Part shown: piece after piece, positions 25,094-38,510 of the stretch
How the letters are laid out: each line of letters opens with the position of its first letter
Position numbering within the stretch: position 1 is the first letter of the stretch
Assembly (NCBI GenBank): GCA_021442155.1
Contig: CM038222.1
Span: forward strand, 25,096,148 to 25,160,147
Reading direction: 5' to 3'
Source: Cymbidium sinense
Taxonomy: Eukaryota; Streptophyta; Magnoliopsida; Asparagales; Orchidaceae
Length of the DNA stretch: 64,000 nucleotides
Notes under the pieces: model-generated
Told to the model about the DNA's origin: nothing
The model's input: the letters and a program-made list of their open reading frames with translations, nothing else
Databases searched by the model: none
Translations under genes and position numbers: made by a program

Positions 25094-28000
25094 TATTGAC
25101 CTGCAGCTTTTGGATGCAATTTCAATATTCCCATCATAGACTTAGGAGTCATCTAGACACTAAGCCTTTCCTAGTCATAAGACACATTTAACAATTAGGT
25201 AAACACTTAACCTAAGCCTAAATACCCATAAGATAAGGTTATTCCTTAGGGATCAGGATAATCCACCAACCCTGCAACCCAAATCCAATTCGTGTTCACC
25301 TTCTCAAACAAAACCTCAAGTTCAATTCAAACATCAAATTCATATCCAAATCCTAGCCTAAATTCTAAAATCAAATGATTGAAGCCCATGATCAAATCCA
25401 AACTTGAAACCCTTCCTATGCAATATGACATATCTCATGGACTTAGCCAAATCGTAATCCAAATCAATCCAAAATCAATTGATTTTGTCATAATAAATTT
25501 ATATCTTCAATCATATTCCTAAATATAAATCAAATCTACATTCAAATAATCAAAACTAAATCAAACTAAATCAAATTAAATCAAAACCCTTCCTAAGCTA
25601 TATGACCTATCCCATGGACTTAGCCAAATCTTAATCAAAATCAATTCAAACTCAATTGATTTTCTCATATTTTCAATCATCTTCACAAATTAAAAAAAAA
25701 TATATTTAATTCATGAAAACTAAACCAAACCAAATCAGAATCCAAACCTAAGCCACATGACCCAACTCCACAGACTTAGCCAAATTCCTTTATTCCAAAA
25801 CCCAAATTCAATTGATTTTCTCATGAATCAATGATACCTTCAATCATATTCACAAATATAAAAGAAATCTACAATCATCAAGCCAAACCAAAATCAACCC
25901 AAGTCAAACCCAACTTAACCCATTTGACTTGAAATGTTCAGATGAACCAAAACCCATTTGAACCCAAGCCAATTGCAACTGAGTTTATATATCAATCCCA
26001 AATCCATATATAAACTCAACTAAATCAAACTCAATCCTAAATCAAGCCAACTGAACCCAATTGGTCTGCTTGACCCAAAGTGGCCAATTTAACCTATTTG
26101 AGCCAAGTTCTAATCCTACCCAAATTGGATTTAATCAAGCCCATTAAAACCTCCCATCATGATTGTTGATCACCCTAGGTTGATCAATTATAACAAATTG
26201 GGTCAAACCAAGTCAACTTAGTCATTTTACCAAGTCAACCCCTTAACCCATATGAATCCAAACTAGCTAAATTGCAACCTAAGCCAAATCCTTTGAAACC
26301 AATGATTCATACTAAATCAAAATCAATATTTGAATATGACTTGAAGTTCAATTGAGTCAAACCAACCCTAATTGGCCCTCTTGACCCAAGTTGACCCAAA
26401 TTGACCTAAAAGATCAAATTGGGTCAAATTAAGATATAAACCAAATTGATTGCAACCAATGGCTCAAGTTCATTCCAAATTGATTATTGAACTTGACCAA
26501 AGCCATGATTGGACCCAATTGAGGCTAATTGACCTACTTAGTCCAAATTGAACTAAAAGTTTAAGTTGGCATAAATTAAAACCAAATCCAAATTAATTGA
26601 AACCAAAGCCAACAATCATCTTCAATTGGTTAACTAAACCCAATCCAACACCCAACCCAAGACAATTTGGCCAATTTAGTCAAATTGGTCAACTTAACCC
26701 ATTTGACCCAAATGAATTCAAATTAGCCAAAATCAAATCTAAGTCAAATTAAACCAAACTAATTGAACCAAAACATCCTAAATGATCATATGAACTTGAC
26801 CTAACCCTTGGTTTGACATAATTTGACCAATTGGCCATCTTAACTTAATTTGACCTAAGTGAGTCAAATTAAGCCGAACCTAACCAAATCAACTCCAATT
26901 GACTTGAAATTTGGGCTAACCCACTTTTGGCTCATTTAAAATTTTCCCAAATCAAATCCAATGATAAATGTTCATTTTACCCTTGGGTCAAGGGAATCAC
27001 ATGAGACAAATCACCTATGTAAGTGGTCATTTCCAATCCTTGGACACTTGGTACTCTCCCAATGGTCCTCTTAGGCACCTAGGACACTACCCAACCTAAC
27101 CCAAGGGGTGGTTTGGTCAGCTATGACCCATGGGAGGTAAAATCACCTCACCCTCTTCATTGAAGCATTTTGAACCCATAGGACACCCATGAAATCTCTA
27201 TGGAAGTCACCTCGCACCTTCAAACAACCAACCATGCCGAGCCAACTCACATCCTCCCTACCACCCATGACTCTCTAAGATGGCCAGATGGCCACTAAAA
27301 GCCAAACATGATCCCACCATCCGATCAAGATGAAGGGGGGAATACACCCCCTTGTTTCCACTCAAGCACACACAAAAATGATTCGTCATAGCCCAAACTA
27401 TGCAAGATGAGCTGCTACAGCCATTCCCTAAGCTCCCAAGCTCATTCTTTGATCAAAAAATGTCATTCTCATCCATCCTGAAATAAGACACTCCCATTTT
27501 TGACCTAACTTCCCCATTTCTTCATCAAACTCAAATTAACTTTGCACACACTTTCCTTAAGCCTCATCAAGCAAGAACAAGTCATCTCCTAAGCTCCATG
27601 AGCACTGGAGGTGGGACTTCGATGAAAGCTAAGCTCTAAAACATCAGTTCATGGCCTTCTCAGTGAACATTAAGGAATTAATCCAATTGCTAGTCAACTG
27701 AGCTTCGTCGCCACTATTTGAAGCTTCCCTAATCATTCGAGCCAACACTCTTGAGCTCCGGTTAGGTATGCTTCCAAAACTAATCCATAAGAAAACATGG
27801 GTTGGAGCTTTTTGAAGAAAACTTGCATCTCATGTGATCTTGACCATTGGATCCCCTCTGATTGATGCCATGAAAGTGTGGGATCCTTTTGGAGTTCATC
27901 CGAGCTCGAGTAAGCTCGCATAAAGTGAACAACGGTGGACGGAATCCATTCTTCCACACTCATGTGACATTAGATCATGCACCGTCCGTTCTGCTTAATT

Positions 28001-29589
28001 AGAATGGATGATTGTGATTAGATCTGTTAGATCGATCTAATCTAATCCTATTAAGCTGTAGGATTAATTGTAGCCATCTGATCTTAGATCAGATGATGAA
28101 TGAGAAAGCACATCCACCGCCCCCACATAGGCACTCAGTCAGATAAGTTTCAAGTAGCCAATCTAGTGGTGCCACATGGAAAGTGTACCGTGTTAGCGTA
28201 GCACATGAATAGGATTAGGCTTTAATTAGGTTTAATTAATCTTTTCTAATGGCTAAAACTTCTAAAAATCATTACAAAGTCAAAAAAATAGAAATAAATA
28301 CTCATTTTAAAGGTATTTTAGAGGAAAATTAAATAAAAATAATCTTAACTAATTTTTATTAGTTTAATTACTTAAGCAATTAATCCCAAATTTTGTAAAA
28401 TTTATTAGGATGACCTCTACCTCCCATGATTTTCTTGGGATTTATTGCTAACTTAATTAGGAAAATTGACTAATTAAACATTAACTACTGTTTTATGTTA
28501 ATTAATCATTATTTAATCCCATAAATAGTAATAAATTGGTTAATTAAGTTTATTAATTATTATTCAACCGTAAGTGAACTAAGGAATAGGGTTGGGACCC
28601 CTTTCCTTAAGTTCATTTCACCTTTTTTTAAAAATGAAATTAATTAAGATTTAACTAATTAATTAAATCATTTAATCAAATTGAAATCATAATCACATTA
28701 GACCTTAATTAATTTAATCATGGGGTAGATCTTTAGGTATTTAATAACCTATAAGAGTTTAATGAAATTATGGTTAGTCCACATGTGTGGGAAAACCGTA
28801 AGAGTAATTAATAAAGTCTCGTAATCTAATTAACTATTAATCATAAGCCAGTTGCATTAGGCCTCTTTTATTTCCTAGGATCATTGCAAGTTTATTATCC
28901 ATGCATATCATTTTGGCTCATAATTATTTAGTTAAATACTTTAAGGTGACATAGGTAATGATAATTAATTTATCTAATTAAGGGTTAACTTAATTAACAA
29001 AATAAAATTAACTTAATTACATTTCCTTAAATTAAATCAAATCACTAACGTTGGAATGAGTTTAAAATAGGAAGCGATGATTTCTCTTCTCCTCTTTAAA
29101 TCAAATCAAATTCAAACTTAATTAATAAAGAAGCTTTGGTTTGCTTTAAGTAATCTTATTTGATTTGATTGTCCTTAAGAACTAGTTTGGTTGAAAGAAT
29201 CACTTGCTTATATTTGATTGTCCTCTTTCCAATCATGTTCAATTTGTTATGTCATTTTAATTCATGTATCCATCTTTTTAAAATCAAGTAAAATAAAATG
29301 GATTTCCTTTATGTAAGCTTACGTGTGTTGATTTAATTTAATATATGCATGGCTATTATCTCTATTAAATCCAACTACTTTTTTTTCAAAAGCTTATAGA
29401 TGAATAATAATATGCGTTATGATGCTAGTTATAAATACATAAGAAAAGCATGTGCTTATAGCTTAAGTGTATGAATGTGGAGTTCTCTTTCCTCTATTCA
29501 ATTGTTTATTTATATAAGATTGAATGGTAAAAAAAATAATAAAAAAAATAATAGAACAAAAATAACAAAAAAATATAAGATTGAATGGT

Positions 29590-29949
29590 AATGGGTATAT
29601 AGTCTAAACATCCTGGGAACATGATGCTTTAGCTATCCCCAAAGAGGTGATTTGATTACCTCACTTCCATGGTTTAACAACGGCTTGTGCCCATTTGATT
29701 TCATTCCCATATATTTCAACATTAGAATTTGGATAGAGCTTTAATTCACATATACAAATGATTCAATAAAAAAATATGCAATCTTTGCATGGTTTTATTT
29801 CCTACATTTATTTATACATCCATGTGTGTCCAAGAAAAGCAAGTATATAGTTTGTACATCTCGGGAATACAAGGCTTTAGCTAGCCCCAAGAAGGTCATT
29901 TGATTACCTCACTTCCCTGGTTTAACAATGACATATACTTGCCTATATC

Positions 29950-30037
<88 letters not shown>

Positions 30038-30295
30038 ATGTGATTGAATGAAAATCCCATTTTACATTAAAATTGCATGCATTCATAATTAACTAAGTGG
30101 TTGAATTAATTAGCCATATGATTTGGAGCTTACTTCCTATGTTCAGGTATTCAAATTTATATATGTTTGAATGCAAATGGGCATATAGTCTAGACATCTC
30201 AAGAATATGATGCTTTAGCTAGCTCCAAGGAGGTCATATGATTACCTCACTTCCCTGGTTTAACAATGGCACATGCCTATTTAATTTTATTCTTA
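29590..30295. repeat. Three dispersed copies of a ~110-bp motif in nested element, copy 2
   Basis: Units near 29590-29700, 29841-29945 and 30180-30295 share GTATATAGT...ACATC, CTTTAGCTA, GGTCATTTGATTACCTCAC and TTTAACAA. Spacing is about 250 and 340 bp. The microsatellite lies between units two and three. Confidence 0.65.
29953..30037. repeat. Compound microsatellite (AT)n(GT)n, copy 2
   Basis: About 35 AT units followed by about 8 GT units, at the locus orthologous to the TG expansion at 5919-6034. Copy 3 has only GTACATGTATATGTGAT there (about 58637-58653). Confidence 0.95.
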
Positions 30296-32902
30296 TGTCT
30301 TTTTTGTATAAGAATTTGGATAAAGTTTTAAATTAATATGTTTAAATAATTCAATGAAATAAAATATAAATTCTAAACATACTCATACATTCATCATTTG
30401 AGTGTGCTAAAATATGTTTCATGTATAGATACACTTAGGATTAAATCATATGCATGTTACATGTGATGGAAAGGAATGATTTAATATATGTCATGTGGTA
30501 GTAATTAATTTAAATTAATCTTAAGATGTCTTTCATTTTAAATAGGATTATTTAAAGTAAATCAAAACTTAGGATTAATTAATTCATTCAATAAGCCATT
30601 CACTAAAGAGAACTAAATAAAATTAATATACTTTAGAAATTAACTTAAGCTATGGATGAAAGAGGACAATCCTCTTTTTCTCTCTTTATAATACTTAGTT
30701 GCTAAGTGTAATCAAATGAAACAAAAGGAAACACAAATTAAAATTCTCAAATCAATTAAACTACTTCAAGTGAAATCAACCTTTTATGTTAAATTGAATC
30801 TTTCAACACTTAGAAAATACAACACTAATGCCTAACAAGACTTACCACATAAGCCTTAATACACACATTAAAATTAAGTCACCACTTTTAGCTCTAAGTT
30901 TGGATAGTGTATGATGGGTTGTATGTTTTGTTTTGTGATTTATTATTTTAGATTGGATGTTAGGGAGTATGCTTTGTAGATTGGATGATAGGTCAATATT
31001 AGTATCATGTTTTCTATAGGGGATTATGCTTAATGGATGCTTAAAAATAAATGTGAATGCTCTTTTTACAAGTTGCTTAAATCTTTAAGCATAATCCAAG
31101 TTAGGACAGGTGGGCTTAGTTACTCATGTATAGGATGCTAAGTCCAAATTATAAATACAACTGCTAGGGATTATATGTATGTTTAGCTAACCTTTATTTT
31201 GTAGGTGTAGTTAGATTTACTTTTCCCACAGAAATTTAATTTTTTCAATAGGAATTAGGATTAGTGCTATGAGGGATTAGGATGAGCAGTGGCCAGAAGG
31301 CTTTGTCCTCGGGTGCCATGTGTTTCCTTTGAAGCAAGCACCATCCAAATTAAAGAAGGAACAAAATTAGAAATGGAGATATAAAGAAAGAAGACCCCCA
31401 TAAGATTTAATACAATTATAATTATACTTTCATATTCTAGGTTGTATAAGGGTAGAGCTCGGCTACCCATCTTTTCTCCTTTCGAGTTGTCGGTGGTACC
31501 CAACCGCACCAGTCTTTTATTCTTTTATGATAGTTTATATAATTATTTGATCTTATGTTTATATTGTGCATTAGGATGGCATGCTTTTCATAGTTTCTTA
31601 AATGATTGATTCTTTAATGTGTGGCTTGGGTACAATTAAGCTCTTACGATAAGAATAACATTTATACCCAGCGAATCACTCATAACTAAATTTTAAACAA
31701 CTCATAACCTTATCATAAAGTCTAAGACATAAATATGATAATTAAAAGAATTAGCAAACCCTTAGTTGTATGGTTGTATGTTTCACATCATGCTTGCATA
31801 TTATTTTTCTCTTGAACATGAAGAATTTCCATCTTTACACGATAAAGGAATGCTTGACCTGTGAGGGCATCCCTTGTTATGGAGAACACCTTCTTCTAGC
31901 TGATTTGACCCACAACCTATTTCATCATGCATTTAAACATACGAAATCCTAAAGCCTCTATCAAAATGATGTGTCTAAAATGAAATAAAATTTGAAAAGA
32001 TTTTGCATCTATAGACTAATTCATATGCCCATACCACTCATGTCTAGTCTCTTAGGAAGTGTGTTTAGGACTTTAGTCTCTTTCTAATTAAATAACTACT
32101 CTAGCTATCTTGTAATTCATAAGAGTGGACTACATGATTTTAAAAATGTAGGAGGAGTTAGCTGGCGGCCACTCTAGGCAATTATAAGTCCAAAAGTTGG
32201 ACAATTTATTCTCTCTTATCATGGTAAACCCTTATGTCCATCGGTCACTTAGATTTAGGTTGTGCTTTAGCTCTTACTAAAGCTCCCAAGATTTAGGATC
32301 CGAGGTAGATATTACTTTTGGGCTATGAGCATAAATCCTCACCTCTTAGGCATTCCCATAACCTTATGTTGGTGGATTATAAGCACTAGCAATATAATTA
32401 AATTTCAACTCAAAACATATAAATATCTTCAACTTCAAAATTTTAAAGCCCAATGCTCACCAGGCTTCCTAGTATCATGGGCATTTCTTACTTATTTCAT
32501 TTGGATTCCAAAAATAAGTCTTCTCCTTGAACTTTCCCAGATGATTTTGCCTAATGCTTTGATAGTCTAACCATGAAATTTTTGGAGCTGATAATTGTCT
32601 ACTTTAATCGAGAGTATTCTTAAGCAATTTTATTTCTTAATATGTAAAAAACTATGGAGGCTTGCTTCCATAGGAACCTAAGAACCTACTTTAATGTAAA
32701 CCATGATTTATTCATCCATGTAAAGTAGGGGAAAAATTTCTGGTACATTCATTGACCCATCATGCCTTAGGAGTCCTTATGTAATGATTAAGTCTACTGT
32801 AGGGTGATGCCTCTATCTTTGGAGATAGTACATCATACCTCAATGTTGTACCTGACCACCTCAAAATGTACCCCCCCCCATATAACCAAAAATAAGAACC
32901 AC

Positions 32903-34570
32903 AAGGCCCTCTCACCTTGTTCATTGAATCCTCTCAACATCATCCTTTCCTTTCAGAGTTTGAAGATGTTGATCCTCTAGTAGGCAAGGGTTCGTAGACT
33001 CATAATGTTGATCGATACACTTGAGTCAACAACAACTCTGGATAGCCTGTATCTGCCAACATCCACTATAATGTAAAGAGGTGGTTGTGCTCAGTGGTCC
33101 CTATAAGTAAGTCTTCATTGTTGAATGTAACTCCTAAGATGTCTTTTGAGTGACATGCCTCCTCTTTAATAGCGGTCAGCTGTGCTAAGCATATCTGTAG
33201 ATCAAGTAAAGCCTTGATTAGAGATTCCCTCATCTCTTTGGATAAGACAAGGGTGTCATATTTTCTTAACTTAGCTGGAAACTTTCTAAGGTGAGCTATG
33301 ACATTATAATCAACTATGGCTTGGTCCTCCATAAGCATATCCATGGGTGGAGCATCCTATAGAGGGGCTATCTGCTCATTGAAATCAATGACTTGCTTAT
33401 CCTTATCCTGAGGTGTTGCCCTATGAGGTAGAACTTTGTCACTGCTAGCTTAACTTTAGTGACTTCTTGGAATGATGAGCTTGTGGAAAGTTTACCTTCT
33501 TATCGGGCATGCCAATAGCTTCTCCTATGGGATCCTCAGAGTTAGTTGTCTCCAAGTCAATCTCAAGTGGTGAACCTGATTGATTCAGAGAAGGATCATC
33601 TAACTTTGAATCAGATAGGAAAGGATCAAAAGTACTAGAGCTATTATTTTTATTTAGACTTGGAGAGATTTCAATTGGAATAAAATCAAGAGCATCAGAT
33701 GTAGACAATATATAAGTCGAATCAGCTTTCTTCATTAATTTTTTTTGGGTGGAGATTAATGATAGAAATTAAATAATATGAGCAGAGTTATAAATTTAGG
33801 GCACTTATTTGCAGATACAATGCTCCTGTCGATAGAAGAGTAGTTAATAGAAGAGGTGGTAGCTATAACGGTGGAGGGTGTACTAGACTCGGATGGTGGC
33901 TATGCTATTGGACTATCTCTGGCAAGTATGGTGAGCAGCTACTGCTGCTAGGCTATATCACCTTCACCAAGTTATCCTTTCTAGCTAGCAAACCTTCCTT
34001 GGTGTTGGAGGTTTGAGCTACTTCAGTCACCTAAAAGGAAAGCATCTTGATCTTAGAAATGATCTTCTTAGAGGTTCGAAATAGGGAGATATACTAACCT
34101 TCTTTCTCGAGGATGTAGTATCCCCAAGGATTACTCTAATAGAACTAGATGGTTGTTCTAATAAGTATTCCTTAGGATAACTATGGCTCTCAACTTGTAG
34201 TTGCGCTCAAGCTAGTCCTTAAAAGTGATAAAATCCTCTAAGACATGGCCTAACATGCGGTGGTTGGGGCAATAGCTAGGATCGTCGCTCTTGCACAATT
34301 CCTCTAGCCTCTTAGGCTGTGGTAACTGAAAGTCAGGTTTCTTTAAGAGATTCATAAGGATTTTCCTAACTACCTCCCTCTTGAATGAATATGGCTTATT
34401 CAATCTATCGAAAAGAGTAGGTGGAAAGTAGCTACATGGCGATGGATATGAATATCACTGCTAGGTAGGCTACTGAGGTGGTTGAAATGGTCATAATGGT
34501 GGCTGTGGTGACCGGTATGATGGCCGAGGTGGTGGCAGAGGAGGTGGTAAAAGGGGGCTGCTGAGCTCAC
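32903..34570 (-). pseudogene. Ty3/gypsy gag C-terminal part and protease N-terminal half, copy 2
   Basis: Read leftward. The Pro-rich linker (34450-34560) comes first, then KREVVRKILMNLLKKPDFQLPQPKR and SYCPNHRMLGHVLEDF at 34212-34403, a Cys/His linker seen in plant gypsy gag-pol (its last expected Cys is Phe here). Next are a Ser/Asp-rich spacer (33445-33735), VIAHLRKFPAKLRKYD and KDILGVTFNNEDLLIGTTEH (33066-33344), and the protease start VVVDSSVSINIM (about 33005-33045). It ends in GERALW at the nested insertion. The gag core is missing; the LINE begins at about 34571. Confidence 0.8.
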
Positions 34571-34670
34571 TAGAACCACTCGCTCTTTTTCCACCCCACA
34601 CAAGTAATGTGTCATCATTTCTCTCCTCTCTTTCCTTTCTTTTTTCCTTTTCCCTTTTGGTTGTCCCCTT

Positions 34671-35470
34671 ATGATTAATTTTCTTATTTGGAATATCAGG
34701 TTGTGGGTCTCTTCACTGCCTTGTCGTGTTAGGAGTCTTTGTGTTCATAATATCAAGTTACTTATTCTTATTGAACCTTTCATTAATTCTTCTAAGATTG
34801 CTTTGTCGCTAGATCCCTTGGTTTTCATAATTTCTTCTTCAATCTTAATAATAAAATTTGGTGTGGCACAACTCCATCACCATTTCCATCATTGATGATC
34901 TTGACCAATTGGTTAATGTCAAAATCTCCTTAGGTGACTTATCAGCTTTTGGCTCTTTTATCTATGCTTCTTATAATAGAGCTGGTAGGAACATCCTTTG
35001 GAATCACTTACCTTCGCTTCCTAACCTTCCCGGTTGGTTGGAGGTGATTTCAATACTATCATAGCTAGTTCGGAAAGAAGGGGAGGATGTTCTCCCAACC
35101 TTCATTCCATGGAGGACTTCTCAAATATGATCCTTGATTGCAATCGATTGACATTGGTTTCCAGGGTCTAACTTGGCACAACTCTAGACTTTGGCGTCTT
35201 GATAGGACCCTCTTTAATTCTCTTTGGATCAATCAGTGGCCTACTACCATTGTTGAGCATTTGAGCAGAACTTTGTCTGACCATGCTCCTCTTTTGATTT
35301 CCTTCAAAAATCCCCCCCCTAACCCGTCTACTCAATCTCTTTTCAGATTTCAAAATATGTGGACCCAACATAGTGACTTCATCAACGTCGTTCTCACTAA
35401 TTGGATGGCCCCTGTTTTCCTGGATAATTACGTTAAAATGACTCGTCTTTGGCTTAAGCTCACTTAAACA
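34671..35470 (+). pseudogene. LINE endonuclease domain
   Basis: Pieces in shifting frames: FLIWNIR (start of an exonuclease-endonuclease-phosphatase fold), LLILIEPF (active-site Glu region), VNVKISLGD...FGSFIYASYNRAGRN, then DIGFQGLTWHNSRLWRLDRTL and LSRTLSDHAPLLISF (about 35260-35310), whose SDH matches the catalytic histidine motif of the family. These enzymes nick target DNA for target-primed reverse transcription. Broken by several frameshifts. Confidence 0.8.
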
Positions 35471-35649
35471 AAATCTCAATTGGTGGAACAAACACATTTT
35501 TAAAACCTTTTCACAAATCTTAAAGCTATGGAATAAGAGGTTTGTTCTCTTGAAGAGGTCTCTGGATAAACTTGAGAGTTGAACATTGCCAAGAATAACT
35601 TGGTTAATTATCAAAACATGGAAGAAACCTATTAGCATCAAAAGCATAA

Positions 35650-37100
35650 AAAACATATATTCGATGGTGGTAAACAGATATTTTCATGCCATTTGTAATA
35701 AATGGAAAGCCTTAAACTTCGATTAAGAAAATTAAGAACTCTAATGGTGAATGGATAAGCAGATAACCATGGTATTAAGGATTACGTCATCATTTCCAAA
35801 CTTTATTAAATTCTAATCCGTTGTTGGGAACTTTATCAAACACCCATCTTATCCCTTCTATGATTAATAGTGAGGATAATAATTTACTCACTATGTGTCC
35901 TTAGAAGGAGATTAGTAATACTCTTAAGAACATGAACACGACTCTGTTCGGCCTGGCGACTATCGACCCACTTCTTTCAGCATTGTTGGCCATTTATTAA
36001 ACTGACCTAGTTGATCTTTGTTATTGATTTCTTTGATGGCAATCCTATTCCCAAATACTTTTCAAGCACTTCTATTGTCCTTATTTCCAAAACTAACAAT
36101 CACAATCTTGGGGTGATTTTAGACCTTAGTCTTTGCACCTTTTTCAAAACTCATTGCTAAATTAATAAATAATAGAGCCCTTTGCTTCCTAAAATCATCT
36201 CCCCAAACCAAAGCTGGTTTTGTTAAAAGAAATATCGGATAATATTCTTCTTGCTCAAGAGGTTCATGACATTGATGTCCCTTCTAGGAGGCAACATCTT
36301 ATTCAAAGCTGGCCTGACAAGCTCTCATGGAATTTTCTCTTTCAAATCCTAAATTTGTTTGGTTTTTCTGATAGTTTTATCCGGATTATAAAAAGGTTTA
36401 TCACGAATGTCTAGTTTTCGGTTATCATGAATGGTTAGTCCATAGGTTTCTTTCCTTCTAGCCATAGTTTGAGGCAAGGTGACCCACTATCACCTTCTCT
36501 TTTTATCATCGCTATTGAATACCTATCAAGGTGCCTTAACGATCTTTTCGCTAATAATCCTAATATGTCTTTTAAAACTCATGGAGGTTTCCCTATTTCT
36601 CATCTTAGCTTTTAGATGATTTCATTATCTTCGCAACGGCTCCTTCAACATGTTAAAACCATTAAGAACCTTCTAAATGATTTTGGTAAAGTTAGTGGTC
36701 TTTTTCTTAATGAAGGAAAATGCAGTTTTATTCCTTCAACTAAGATTCCTCCTCATAGACTTAACCAAATATCAATTACTAATTTTAAGAAAAATCAACT
36801 CCCTCTTAATTACCTTGGGCTCAGCTTTAAAGGCCAAAAAAGATCACACCTTTTGATGATCTAATTAGAAAATTTCTAACAAAATCTCAGTTTGGGAATT
36901 TCACTTACTCTCTTTCAGTGGTAGGCTTACCTTGATCAAGAGCACTCTAAATTCCATGCCTATATACCTTCTTCAAACCATTGTGCCTACCAACTCTACC
37001 ATCAATAGAATTGAGCATCTCTTAAACAAATTTTTTTGGGGAACCAATACCCTCTAAAAGAATGCACTAATCATCTTGGTCTAAAAGTTGTGGTACTCTT
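35650..37100 (+). pseudogene. LINE reverse transcriptase
   Basis: Visible blocks: a KLSWNFLFQILNLFGF-type region (36330-36370), SLRQGDPLSPSLF (about 36470-36510), then LDDFIIFA (about 36613-36640) where the family has [FY]ADD, and NLLNDFGKVSGLFLNEGKC. LPLNYLGLSFKG follows (about 36800-36840). The catalytic DD is kept, but a frameshift directly around it separates it from the flanking blocks. Polymerase of a non-LTR element; not functional. Confidence 0.85.
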
Positions 37101-37659
37101 GAAGAGGGAGGTGGATGTAAAACCATCAAAGAAGTTATCAATGCCTTCTCCTACAAACTTTGGTGGAATTTTAGGAGCAAAAAATAGTCTTTGGTAATTT
37201 CATGACTTCTAAATATTGCGGAATAAACATCCTCTCATTTGTCCCTCTTGGGTGATTCTCTCACTGTGGAGAAGACTTTATTCTATCAAATGGGATGCGA
37301 ATCCTTAATTTTTTGGGGCATAAACTCGGCAATTCCTTCTTGGCAAGACAACCGAGTGGTTGTGGATCCATTGATGACTTACTCACCTCACTCCCGCTAT
37401 TAGAGTTAATTCATTCTGGAAAAATCACAAATGGAACACTAGTAAGATTATTGATTATATTCCTTCCACTTACTTAAATATGATTACTAATATTCCTATC
37501 ACTCCTAACAATCATGATCAGATTATCTTTAAGTTATCTCATAATGGGGATTTCAACATTAAAATGTTTGGCTTCACACTAAAGACACTCTTCTATTATG
37601 TTCTCCAAAATTTGGAATAATAATATCCCCTCTTCTTACTCGCTAACTTGGTATCCTAA

Positions 37660-37840
37660 AAACTTTATTCCTGTTGACTCTTTATTGTGGGGTAAAGGGT
37701 TTTTTTTACCCTCTAAATGTCAATGTTGTTCTCATATTGAGAATGTTAACCATGTTTTTTGTTAATGGGGCTATTGCCTCTAAAATTTGGATTTGGTATG
37801 ATCTATTCAACATCAATTTTAATTGTTCTTTTACTTTATA
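37660..37840 (+). pseudogene. LINE zinc-binding (zf-RVT-like) region
   Basis: Contains SLLWGKGFF, then in another frame LPSKCQCCSHIENVNHVF, then GAIASKIWIWYDLF. This Cys/His arrangement between RT and RNase H is typical of plant L1-type LINEs. One frameshift splits the block. Confidence 0.65.
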
Positions 37841-38129
37841 TCAACTTCTTGAAGTTTACTTTGACAATGCAATTAAAGGTCATATTAAAATCATAATCGC
37901 CATTACTCTTATTTGGTTCATATGGATGGGAAATGAAGCTAAACATCGTGGATTTATGAACAACATGAGGATTATTGCTAGAACTAAAACAAAATTTGTG
38001 ACTTGTTTAAAGCCAATTTAATTCATCACAAACATTTTAAAGGCTATAAATCAGCTAATAAACGGGCCTCAACCTCCCAACCGACCTTACTATCAAATGA
38101 TAGAAAGGTTTTTGGAAAAACCTCTTGAT

Positions 38130-38510
38130 CATATTATTAAAATTAATCGATGGATCTCTCTCATAATGGCTCTGGTTGTGGAGGCATTTTAGGATTCTAA
38201 GGGTATAGTCCTATGTGCATTTGCTTATCCCCTTATTTCTACTTGTCCCTTATCTTGAGCTATGGCATCCACAAAGCTCTAGAAATTTGTCTTCAAAATG
38301 GTTGGCTCAATATTTGGATAGAGGTGGGCGCTCTTCTCGATTGACCTTTTGACTTCTACCAATATGAGCAACGCTTGTTTGTACTACCTCCTCAAGCAAA
38401 CTAGGGCTCTTCTCTCTCAACTAAATTTTACCATCACTCATGTTTGGCGTGAAGGTAACTTTGTCTTGATTACCTTGCAGGTGCTAAGTATCATCTTCTT
38501 TGATCAATCT
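38130..38510 (+). pseudogene. LINE RNase H domain
   Basis: Fragments SHNGSGCGGIL, SKGIVLCAFAYPLISTC, KALEICLQNGWLNIWIEV and ITHVWREGNFV follow the order of plant LINE RNase H domains (start near the first Asp, central Glu helix, C-terminal HVWREGN.VAD). The acidic positions are partly changed and stops interrupt. It places this LINE among plant L1 elements that carry their own RNase H. Confidence 0.75.

Larger units (their letters stand above)
25094..32902 (-). mobile_element. Nested ~7.8 kb non-coding insertion, copy 2
   Basis: Homologue of 1885-8840 at the same point in the gypsy protease, flanked by AGGC(T) on the left and AAGGCC at 32903-32908. It is the longest of the three copies, keeping segments deleted from copy 1 (for example 29250-29945). 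It holds the ~170-bp triplication (25405-25910), the TTGAC-rich domain (about 25870-26990), three ~110-bp motif units, and an AT-rich microsatellite. Minus-strand frames at 27733-27963 and 31267-31509 match no domain I recognise and are broken in the other copies. Confidence 0.6.

Noticed and set aside
31267..31509. A conserved small protein in the nested element (also at 7242-7445)
   Set aside because: Copies 1 and 2 share it simply because the DNA is similar; it is broken in copy 3 and shows no recognisable motif.
34400..34618. His/Ser-rich open frame resembling a metal-binding peptide (also 62895-63128)
   Set aside because: It is a shifted reading of the Pro-rich gag linker, which reads PPPLPPP in the ancestral frame.
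35168..35656. 162-codon minus-strand open frame
   Set aside because: It is antisense to the LINE endonuclease domain, whose SDH and other motifs are on the plus strand.
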